In this document: in pieces, positions 1-7,872 of the stretch
How positions within the stretch are numbered: position 1 is the first letter of the stretch
Layout of the letters: every line of letters starts with the position of its first letter
NCBI GenBank assembly: GCA_023213315.1
Contig: JAKCPI010016435.1
Coordinates: 1-64,000 of the forward strand
DNA: 64,000 nucleotides
Origin: Euborellia annulipes
Taxonomy: Eukaryota; Arthropoda; Insecta; Dermaptera; Anisolabididae
Direction of reading: 5' to 3'
Made by a program: the position numbers and the translations under genes
Notes under the pieces: generated by a model
Told to the model about the DNA's origin: nothing
The model's database searches: none
Seen by the model: only the letters and a program-made list of their open reading frames with translations

Positions 1-1772
1 TTAAATTGAGTGCCTTCTATGTATGGACGAAATTTGGTGATTGCCCACACAACAGCAAGACATTCAAGTTCGGTGGTCGTATATTTCTGCTCAGCCTTAG
101 TTAAGGTGCGGCTGGCATACGCGATGACGTTTTCATCCCCATCAGAATTGAATTGAGAAAGAATGGCACCCAATCCAACCGATGATGCGTCAGTTTGTAA
201 GACAAATGGTTTGGTAAAATCAGGACAACTTAATAGAGGGGCTGTAACCAAGTCATTTTTTATTTCATCGAAGGCTTCATCTTGCTCGAGACCCCATGTT
301 ATCTTGGCATTTTTCTTTATGAGCTTGGTGAGTGGAGCAGTCTTGGTAGAGAAATTCGGAACAAATCGACGGTACCAACTAGCCAAGCCGATAAATCTTC
401 TTATTTGTTTGGCAGTCGTTGGTTTAGGAAATTTTAAAATAGCTTCTACTTTTTCTGGGTCAACGTGGAGACCAAATTTATCGACGATATACCCTAAGTA
501 CTTAAGCTGATCTTTACAAAAGTAGCATTTTTCTTTATTTAAGGTGAGGCCGCTTTTGAAAAGGCGATCAAAAACTATCGATAAGACTCGAAGGTGTTCC
601 TCAAATGTCGGTGTGGCAATGACGATATCATCCAAGTAGACGAAAACGTATGGTTCCAAATCGGGTCCTAACACAGTGTCAACCAATCTTTGCCAGGTAG
701 CTGGAGAATTATGCAACCCAAACGGCATTCTTTTAAACTGGAACAATCCTCTTCCAGGAACAGTAAAGGCGGTTCGATCTCTGCTAGATTTTTCGATTGG
801 GACCTGCCAGTAAGCGCTTTTTATATCGAGTGATGAAAGGTACTTTGCATCTCGTAAACGATCTAAAATAGTAGAGACATATGGAAGCGGATACGCATCT
901 CGTTTGGTTACATTATTCAGCTTCCGGTAGTCTACGCAGAACCTATAACCTCCCTCTTTCTTCTTTACCAAAACGACTGGTGATGACCAAGGACTATGTG
1001 AAGGTTCCACAACTCCATCTTCCAACATTTGGTCAAGTAGATTATACATCTCTCTTGCTACTGCAGGCGAAATGGGGTAGTATCTCTGCTTAATGGGAGG
1101 ATGGTTTCCTGTGTCGATCTTATGTTCAACCCCGACAGCACACCCAAATCTTCCACTGGTCTTCATAAAAAATATATTTACTAAATTTCTAAGCTGACAT
1201 CTTTGAGCAGGCGTTAACTGACCCAGATCTTCAATTTCTTCAAAAGCACTTATAACGTGCTCCGGCTTCCGAAACGTCCAAGTCTTATCATTTAAATTTG
1301 GGATTATGTCCATCTCTCGCCAAAAATTAACACCCAAAATCAGACCCTCAACTTCTGGCACAACCAATATCTTCATAGTGCGAAACTTTCCTTCCAACTC
1401 AAATGGGACGTGAACAACTCCTGTTACTGTGCATCTTGAACCACTAGCCGTTTTAATATTTAGTCGCTCTTCTGGTATCAACTGCATACCAAGTGACTCT
1501 AACAACTTCCAGTCCGCTCCGCCAACAACAGTCGAAGTCGCTCCAGAATCTAAGAGCCCTAGGATAGGAACTCCTAAAATTTTCACCTGAAGATATGGCC
1601 GGTCGTCGCTTTTATTCAGATTCTTCATTAAATAATTGATTTTGGTTCCTTGATAGAAATCTTGAACGGTCTTTAGCCACTGCTTCCATTCGAACATTGG
1701 GGTTTGTCGACTTGAACGTAGTGTAGAGACAGGAAGAAGTCGACCTACTTCCGCCTCTGCTTCTCGTTTCCC
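1..1772 (-). CDS. pol: pol polyprotein (protease, reverse transcriptase, RNase H), partial
   Basis: This frame opens after a TAA just upstream of 1772 and is probably entered from gag by -1 frameshifting, so it has no start codon of its own. The retropepsin active site reads LLDSGATSTVV at about 1552-1520. The RT follows with the HKIDTGNHPPI linker (~1130), VDYRKLNN (~930), the SLDIKSAYWQVP block (~830), FKRMPFGLHNSPATWQ (~735-690) and the catalytic VYLDDI (~641-624). RNase H starts with a TDASSVGLGAILSQ block (~205-160) and a TTELECLAVVWA block (~85-50), and is cut at base 1. The protease (first base 1616) and the YLDD box (first base 638) are in the same frame. The enzyme copies the element RNA into DNA in cytoplasmic particles. 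Integrase is expected left of the window. Confidence 0.93.
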
Positions 1773-3100
1773 TTACATTTAGAACAAGATTTGGCTGTTT
1801 GATTTGGCTCTCCACATCGATGACAAAAAATTTTTATATTATCAGGACAAGACGAAAATCGATGACCCAACCTCTGACAGTTCCAACACCTTGCATTGAC
1901 AGTCTTCTTTACAGATGGTTCAATTTCTAATTTCGGACTCTCATAGGCGAGATCGCGTTCTAAATAATATTTCTTCTGTTCGGGTGGTCGATAGTTGTCA
2001 ACTCGTTCTCGACAAGTTTCGATCTGACGGCATAGATGGCGAAGCTGGTCTATACTTTCAATTGTTTGAAGCGCTAATCTCTCTTGAAAGAAGGGGTTGA
2101 GATTCCTTCGAATTGTCTTCAACATTTCTTTTTCAGATGGTCGTTTGGGTAATCTTGCGAAATAATTTCTCATAATTGCAATATATGTTCCAACTTTTTC
2201 GTCGCGACCCTGTGTACGTTGTTTAATCTCATCCAGGAGTCGATCTATATAATCTTCGGGCTCAAATTCTTCTTTCAGTAAAATCACCAACTCTTGCCAA
2301 GACGTAACATCTTTTCGGATTGATTTAAACCAAGCAAGAGCAGGTCCGGAAAATAAATCAATAGCTTGTCGGAAAATATCTCTATTACTATTGTTGCGTG
2401 CCCGCCTTAAAACATCAATATTCTCAAGAAGAGCGTTGACACTGAGTCCTTTATCATCTCCGCTGAATTTTATCCCCCAATCTTTAACGTGTATCGCCGA
2501 TTTTTTTATAACGATGTTTCTATCATCACTATCAGAAGACGTAGAAGCGTTGACGTCCGCTCTAAATCTCAAAATTTTCTTCCGCGGTGTTATTTTCTTT
2601 GGAGGTGTACGAGATGGCCCCGCATCTTGTTCACTATCGCTGGTCTGTTCCTTACAGGTAACATACCTTTCGGTCTGAGAGGTTTCGTACCCCGTTTGAT
2701 CAGTTTCAGATCCACTCGTTTTGGTGGATGTCCAAGAATCCATCGTTATTTGAATGAGCTGGCTTTTCCTAGTCTTCAAGTCTGCCTCTGCCGTTGAAAT
2801 CCTAGTGAGCCGGTCATATATATGTGTCATTTTCGTATCAATTTTTTTCAAGCTAGCAGGCTCTTTTGTTGCCCGAAGTTGCTCTATCTCTTTTAATTTT
2901 CCTTCAATAACGTCCAATTCCTCCTTGGCATCTCTTTTAGTCGTATCCGGTCGCTGTATCTTCCCTTCTTTTTCCAATTTCAGATAACATCGTAGTTTCT
3001 TCCTCATGTCTTGGACCTCCATGACCTGAGCGACACCCCTAATTTCTAATTCATATTCTAACTCATCTTTAGTTAATCTGTTAACGTTAAATTTTTCCAT
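1745..3100 (-). CDS. gag: gag capsid/nucleocapsid protein of the Ty3/gypsy element
   Basis: A protein of 451 residues starting at the ATG at 3100 (MEKFNVNRLTKDELEYEL). The same frame is open to 3193, but the upstream residues are encoded by a T-rich leader, so the inner ATG is preferred. The N-terminal third is charged and partly coiled. A retrotransposon gag (capsid-like) domain follows, with conserved blocks such as LFSGPALAWFKSIR and LLKEEFEPEDY (roughly residues 245-380). The C-terminus has zinc knuckles: a canonical CX2CX4HX4C (CWNCQRLGHRFSSC), then a second one, CHRCGEPNQTAKSC, in which the expected His is Gln (codon CAA). Gag assembles the intracellular particle and binds element RNA. 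The final residues overlap pol. Confidence 0.93.
   Translation of the reverse strand: MEKFNVNRLTKDELEYELEIRGVAQVMEVQDMRKKLRCYLKLEKEGKIQRPDTTKRDAKEELDVIEGKLKEIEQLRATKEPASLKKIDTKMTHIYDRLTRISTAEADLKTRKSQLIQITMDSWTSTKTSGSETDQTGYETSQTERYVTCKEQTSDSEQDAGPSRTPPKKITPRKKILRFRADVNASTSSDSDDRNIVIKKSAIHVKDWGIKFSGDDKGLSVNALLENIDVLRRARNNSNRDIFRQAIDLFSGPALAWFKSIRKDVTSWQELVILLKEEFEPEDYIDRLLDEIKQRTQGRDEKVGTYIAIMRNYFARLPKRPSEKEMLKTIRRNLNPFFQERLALQTIESIDQLRHLCRQIETCRERVDNYRPPEQKKYYLERDLAYESPKLEIEPSVKKTVNARCWNCQRLGHRFSSCPDNIKIFCHRCGEPNQTAKSCSKCKGNEKQRRK
1766..1772 (-). promoter_or_regulatory. Putative -1 ribosomal frameshift heptamer between gag and pol
   Basis: The minus strand reads G GGA AAC in the gag frame, a perfect X XXY YYZ slippery site. 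It lies inside the short gag/pol overlap: the pol frame opens just before it and gag stops at 1745, 21 nt downstream of its last base. Slipping back one base leads directly into the pol frame (CGA GAA GCA). I did not find a clear downstream stem by eye, so use of the site is inferred from position, phase and heptamer identity. Confidence 0.75.
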
Positions 3101-3673
3101 TATGGTTGCTGTGGGTTCACAAAGAAATATTACAGAAATTATGTTTTTTTTTCCTTTTTCTTTCTTTTTTTTTTCAAAAATTAACAATAGCAATGATATT
3201 TAATAAATTTTATTTTTTTTTTTTCCAATATGTTAAAAAAATGATTTATCAATTTTTCTTTCTTTATAAATTAAAATAATTTATTTACTAAAGACATTTA
3301 TTAGAATCTTTAATAAGCTTATATATATATATATATTCTTTTTTTTTTTTTTCAATTCGATAAAGAAATAAATAAATAAATTTTGATTCAATTTAAATAA
3401 TTTCTGGCAGCATTCAAACAAATTTCCAGGTAATTAGTTTTTTTTTTTTTTTTTTTTTCAATTAATATTTGAAGTACAGTAAGGAACAAAATTTTATAAA
3501 ATTTCATAAAATAAATCTGTATTATGGATGTATATATGTTTTGTATATACAAACAATATTTTAAATCAATAATTAGTATTATTATTGTTATTTTTTTTCT
3601 ATACAAAAATTAATATTATTTATTATTAATTTTTTTCTTTTGTTGTATAGCCGGCACGGATCACTCAATAAGG
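3101..3673 (-). other. Untranslated leader of the gypsy element
   Basis: Gene-free stretch between primer-binding site and gag ATG. Read on the minus strand it is A-rich with several runs of 10 or more A and a short TA repeat (plus 3320-3336). Only spurious short ORFs are present. Packaging signals are expected here by analogy, but none can be identified by eye. Confidence 0.7.
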
Positions 3674-3691
3674 GCCCCACGTTGGGCGCCA
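3674..3691 (-). other. Primer-binding site for tRNA-Lys
   Basis: The plus strand reads GCCCCACGTTGGGCGCCA, identical over 18 bases to the 3' end including CCA of animal tRNA-Lys of the Lys1,2 type. The minus strand is therefore a perfect primer-binding site for minus-strand DNA synthesis. Four bases separate it from the LTR edge at 3696. Confidence 0.93.
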
Positions 3692-3695
3692 ATTT

Positions 3696-4209
3696 TGTTA
3701 CGAATATTTGTAATTTTGACCCGTAGTTCAGGGAGACGGGAGTGGGGGTAGGAGTGTTTCCGTGCCGTCTATATAAAAAGATAATAAATGAATAATTCTT
3801 TAGATGGTATATTCAAAAAAAAATAAAGATCTCGGAATGCCGATATGTACAAATATATATACAAATATATTACGTAAAGAGAGTGAGCGGATTTGAGCCC
3901 CGGGCGAGTTGACCTCCAGTGCCGTCCGATCTTCCTGCCCCCTTGCAGATTTGGTTGATACACGAATCTTCTCCAGGATAGGCGGCGATGAGGTTCGATT
4001 ACAATTAATTTTGATCCGCAAGTGCGATACGGTCGTCCCGACCAGGCTCGTTCGCTCGATCTTTTTGTTCTCTCTCTTCTTCTATCCTTCCTTCCGCTCG
4101 CTCTCGCTCGGCCTCCCCTCACTCTCCCACCTCTCTCATACCAATTCCCCCCCCCCCCCAGCAACCATTATTTGGTACACACATAACTACCCCCCCCCCC
4201 CGAATAACA
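3696..4209 (-). repeat. 5' LTR of the gypsy element
   Basis: The inner edge is fixed by the primer-binding site. The segment begins TGTTA on the plus strand and ends TAACA at 4209, giving the usual TG...CA ends with a 5-bp inverted repeat, length 514 bp. It contains C/G homopolymers (4147-4160 and 4191-4201) and an AT-rich stretch near 3780-3870 that could carry the promoter. The outer boundary is inferred from the TAACA, because the second LTR is outside the window and the target duplication cannot be checked. Confidence 0.75.
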
Positions 4210-4313
4210 TTAAAAAATAATGTCTGCAATTTGAACTCATTTGTAAAACAGGAGTACGTGACCCATCGCCTTTGAACTTTAAGAATTTTTAAAATTTTCT
4301 TAAAACTAAGCAT

Positions 4314-4475
4314 TTTTTTACTTTCTCTTACCTATGTATATATGTAATATACTATATAAGAGAGAAAGTATTGGATTCATGTCAAAAATTCGATGTCGAG
4401 ATTTTGATGGATCTTCACGTTTTGAGGTCCCCTGAATCCAAAAAAGTGGTTTTCGCGACATGGGGGGGTCTGTCG

Positions 4476-4507
<32 letters not shown>

Positions 4508-4982
4508 GTGTGTCTGTGTTCAATTTTAAGCATGAAGGAATTGAGCTACGAGGTTGAAATTTTATATTTAAGTTAAACTCCCCCCGGGACCGGAAAAATA
4601 AGCTTTTAATCAAAATCGGCCAAAGAGTACTAGTACTTTACTGATGTACTTTTTCAGTTTTTTTCGATTTTCTCAAAATTTGCTCCAACGATTTTTTTTA
4701 AAATTCAAAAATCAATTAATTTTTAGATTCTCTGAAATCTTCTGAAGACCACTTTACTCTTGTATTTCATAGGGAAGATAGGAGAAATGGTTGCCATGGT
4801 AACAAAATATAAATATTTTCCCATACTTATAAATTTTACATCTGAATTCATATGTTCCGTACTGTCGGGAACTAAATACATGTCGACACAAAAAATCTGG
4901 TGTGACAAGCACAGAACACAACTGTCGATTACCGAAGCTAAGAGAAAGTTGTGTGCTGTGCGACAGTCACACCAGATTTTTT
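4314..4982 (+). repeat. Dispersed repeat family A, copy 1 (hairpin at both ends)
   Basis: The left end is a hairpin, ACTTTCTCTTACC ... AGAGAGAAAGTA, around an AT-rich loop. A conserved body with a (TG)n tract near 4478-4515 follows. The right end is a second hairpin (4891-4982) with outer arms AATCTGGTGTGAC / GTCACACCAGATT and an inner ACTTTC/GAAAGT stem. The left-end 13-mer recurs inverted in the right hairpin as GGTAAGAGAAAGT. No transposase is encoded. Short ORFs in it are conserved only because the repeat is. Confidence 0.88.
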
Positions 4983-5036
4983 AGTTTTTATTTTTATTAA
5001 TTATTAAATGCTTTTATTTAACTTACTCTTTCAAGG

Positions 5037-5740
5037 TCACCAACTTTATGGCTTTGTTAAGGACACTTCCCGATGAGCTAGAGGTGTGAAATTTGATATT
5101 TAAGAGTCATTTTTGATGACGCAAATTGTGAGTTTGGTTTTACCAAAATGGACCAAACTAATGTGGTACTTTATTTGAAACCCTTCGCGAATTAATGTAA
5201 TTTCAAAAGACTTCCCGATGGGCTAGAGGTGTGAAATGTAATACTTAAGAGTCATTTTTGATGACGCCACTATGTGAGTGGTTTTGACCAAAATGGACCA
5301 AACTAATGTGGTACTTTATTTGAAACCCTTCGCGAATTAATGTAATTTCAAAAGACTTCCCGATGGGCTAGAGGTGTGAAATGTAATACTTAAGAGTCAT
5401 TTTTGATGACGCCACTATATGGTGGTTTTGATCAAAATAGACCAAACTAATGTGGTACTTTATTTGAAACCCTTCGCGAATTAATGTAATTTCAAAAGAC
5501 TTCCCGATGGGCTAGAGGTGTGAAATGTAATACTTAAGAGTCATTTTTGATGACGCCACTATATGGTGGTTTTGATCAAAATAGACCAAACTAATGTGGT
5601 ACTTTATTTGAAGCCTCACGTAAATAAGGCCCTATTAACTATAGTTTTGAATTTTGATATTTACGAGTCATTTTTTTATGATAATGAATAATTTTTCAAT
5701 TGAACCAAATCAATACAGGCCAAACTAATGTGGTACTTTA
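5037..5740 (+). repeat. Tandem satellite, ~145-bp unit, about 4.5 copies
   Basis: The anchor CTTCCCGATG occurs at 5066, 5211, 5356 and 5500, giving a period of 144-145 bp. Each unit carries GGTGTGAAAT, GAGTCATTTTTGATGACGC and ACCAAACTAATGTGGTACTT. The middle copies are nearly identical, while the first and the last (after ~5610) are diverged or truncated, as expected at array edges. No coding potential. Confidence 0.93.
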
Positions 5741-5790
5741 TCATATTGATGATTTTTGATAAGACTAAAAGACTAAAAAGCTTAAAATAA

Positions 5791-6091
5791 AAATAAAATA
5801 AAAAAAAAAGATTTAAAAAAAAATGCTTTTATTTAAATTGAACTAAAAAGAGAGAAATAAGAAAGAAATAATTTAATTGTTCTTGTTAAAATTTTTTAAT
5901 ATTTATGACTTAAAATAAAAGCGTGGGGCCGCGAGCCTCAGAATCACTTCGAAGCGCCCCACGCTTTTATTTTAAGTCATAAATATTAAAAAATTTTAAC
6001 AAGAACAATTAAATTATTTCTTTCTTATTTCTCTCTTCTTAGTTAATTTAAATAAAAGCATTTTTTTAAATCTTTTTTTATTTTATTTTTT
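5791..6091. repeat. Long foldback with ~137-bp arms
   Basis: Bases 5791-5929 and 5956-6091 are near-perfect reverse complements (paired positions sum to 11885) around a 26-nt spacer. The base of the loop is GC-rich (GCGTGGGGC / GCCCCACGC) whereas the arms are A/T-rich. RNA or single-stranded DNA from here would form one long hairpin. It may be a foldback/MITE element; no target duplication was recognised. Confidence 0.9.
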
Positions 6092-6117
6092 CGTCCACAA
6101 ATTAAATTAATTTCAAA

Positions 6118-6552
6118 TTCCAATAAAATTAGAAATTTATTATTTAGAATCTTTTATTACTTAAAATTACTGTAAATAATACATAATATATTAATTAGAA
6201 CTACTAAGATAAGATAGATTTTAATAACCCTATTTCCCTCAATTTTAATTACCTGGTATGTTTAAAGCATTTGAATGTAATATGTCAAAAAGGTCATTTC
6301 ATCTATCTTTAAATAAATTCTTGCTCGTCCTTGGGCCATAGCACAGTGGTAGAGTGTCCGCCTCTTGTGCTAGGGGTCTAAATAATATCCCGTGGGCTAA
6401 TATGGATAAAATAAAGACATGCGCCTTGAATTCTGATTCTAAAGAGAGATAGATTCAATCGTATCATCTGTCAAAGTTCCTCAGCATAAATCTGTTCATA
6501 TTTCTTTTTCATTTCATAATTATTTGTCTATCATATTTTTCAGTTCGATCAG
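6118..6552 (+). repeat. Dispersed repeat shared with 28219-28403, interrupted by a tRNA-related insertion
   Basis: The flanks (about 6130-6210 and 6455-6552) match, in reverse complement, the sequence at 28403-28219, including TATTATTTAGAATCTTTTAT and CTGTCAAAGTTCCTCAGCAT. The middle, 6221-6446, is absent from the other copy and is bounded by AGATAGATT at 6212-6220 and again at 6447-6455. It therefore looks like a later insertion. It contains a tRNA-like A box, TAGCACAGTGG, near 6338, but its B box is degenerate. Confidence 0.65.
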
Positions 6553-6765
6553 GAAAGCCATCAACAGAAGCAATCTAATATTCACACAAGCTCAGTGTGA
6601 TTCTCGTTCATTATGTTTTGAGAAGAAATTCCTGTTGAGGTTTGGAAAAGGAAACGTGTTTCGTTTTTTAAAATTTATTTTGATTACCTTTAGGAGGCTG
6701 TCCACTCTTTTCCGTACTACCGGCTATGGGAGAGATCAAAAGTCAAGGGGGGACCAGAGGTGTTT

Positions 6766-6960
6766 CGGGGGGGGGGGGGGGGGGGGGGTCTGGTGCCCCA
6801 CACAATTTTTTTTTTTTTTTTTTTAAAAAAAAAGCACTTTTTTTTTTTTATTAAAATAAAAATAAAAATATTAAATATTAATATTAAAAAATTTTTAATT
6901 AAAAAAAAAAAAATTAAAATAAAAAAAAAAAAAATTTTTGTCCCCCCCCCCTCATTAATG
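6766..6960. repeat. Homopolymer tract (G, T, A and C runs)
   Basis: A run of about 20 G is followed by T-runs, A-runs and a C-run ending near 6952. Such tracts recur at 29880-30000 and 41576-41875. They may be real low-complexity DNA or basecalling/assembly error. ORFs across it are meaningless. Confidence 0.8.
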
Positions 6961-7033
6961 TTGACATTAAATAATTAAAATAAACCATGCAAAATTTTCT
7001 CCTAAAAGCTTGACTAGTTAATGTCAACATTAA
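6955..7033. repeat. Short inverted repeat with 16-bp perfect arms
   Basis: TTAATGTTGACATTAA at 6955-6970 pairs perfectly with TTAATGTCAACATTAA at 7018-7033 around a 47-nt loop. It could be a very small MITE-like element. No other feature is seen up to the hAT element at 7624. Confidence 0.6.
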
Positions 7034-7623
7034 CGACCTGATCCAACGTCAATGATAACATAGCCTATTTTTATTATTAACTATAAAAGGGCTAAAAACA
7101 AAATTTAGATTTTATTTTTAGAATCAATTTAGAAATGCCAATTTGCATTATCAGAATAAATGCATTAAAAATCGAAATCTGATTAGAAGCAATTAAAAAT
7201 ATATATACAGTATGCTTAAATAAATAAATGTATCTCTCATACTTTTATTAAAATCAGATATCCTCCTTTTCTTATTTTGTGCGTTATATATCAAAATTTA
7301 TACTAAATAAAAAAAAAATTCAAATTTGCAATTTAACTGGATTGATATTTTTATAATTTTTTTATACTCATGAACGAAAACACAAATGTTCATAAATGAC
7401 CGTATTTATATAAATTAATTTACTGATGATGGTTCTTAATATTCTTAATAAAGGGACCAAAACGTTTCCGGATGATTGTAATGAGCATTCAAAGATTTAT
7501 TTTTGGCTACCTCTTTATTAATTGAGAGCCGAAATGTCGAGTAAATCTCAACATCACACGCGACTTAACCCGAAAAACATCTTCGCATACATTCGGTCTC
7601 GAAAACCTTCCAGAATTATATAT

Positions 7624-7872
7624 CAGTGGCGTAGCGAGCTTAACTCGCGCCCGGGGCACAATACCTTTTTAGCGCCCCTCTTCATTCGAAAACCATATAG
7701 ATCTAATATTTTATGTAAAATATACAAAATTATTATATTTCACTGGCATTAATCAATTATAATAAAAATAAAAATTATCCAGCAATTTTTTGTTTTGCGG
7801 ACCATTTGGCGCCCCTTTGTGAGTAGTGCCCGGAGCATGATGTCCCCCTTGCCCCCTCTCGCTACGCCACTG
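7624..7872. mobile_element. hAT-like MITE, TIR CAGTGGCGTAGCGAG (copy 1)
   Basis: Begins CAGTGGCGTAGCGAG and ends CTCGCTACGCCACTG, a perfect 15-bp terminal inverted repeat. The flanking 8-mers TTATATAT and ATAAATAT agree at 6 of 8 positions, an eroded duplication. It is the inverted counterpart of the copy at 18461-18730, sharing the GCGCCC(C) block and ATTTGGCGCCCCTTTGTGAG. Non-coding. Confidence 0.85.

Larger units (their letters stand above)
1..4209 (-). mobile_element. Ty3/gypsy LTR retrotransposon, 3' part cut by the window edge
   Basis: Read on the minus strand the order is LTR (4209-3696), tRNA-Lys primer-binding site (3691-3674), a ~570 nt leader, gag (3100-1745), then protease, reverse transcriptase and RNase H in the -1 frame until the window ends at base 1. 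Integrase, polypurine tract and 3' LTR must lie left of the window. The Pro-RT-RNaseH order and the RT sequence type place it in Ty3/gypsy. The lysine primer suggests an Osvaldo/Ulysses-like branch, but that is inference. gag is open and the pol stretches I translated are open and in one frame, so this copy looks young. Confidence 0.93.

Noticed and set aside
163..510. Plus-strand ORFs at 163-510, 881-1093 and 1915-2987
   Set aside because: Antisense shadows of the minus-strand gag-pol frames.
1612..1815. Separate small protein overlapping gag end and protease
   Set aside because: Third-frame shadow; the -1 frame with the DSGAT protease motif is the real continuation.
4377..4613. His/Thr-rich ORFs conserved among family A copies
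   Set aside because: They are translations of the (TG)n tract and repeat body; conservation is that of the repeat DNA and both strands are open.
5037..5740. CRISPR-like direct repeats
   Set aside because: The whole 145-bp unit repeats without unique spacers; this is a satellite in a eukaryotic genome.
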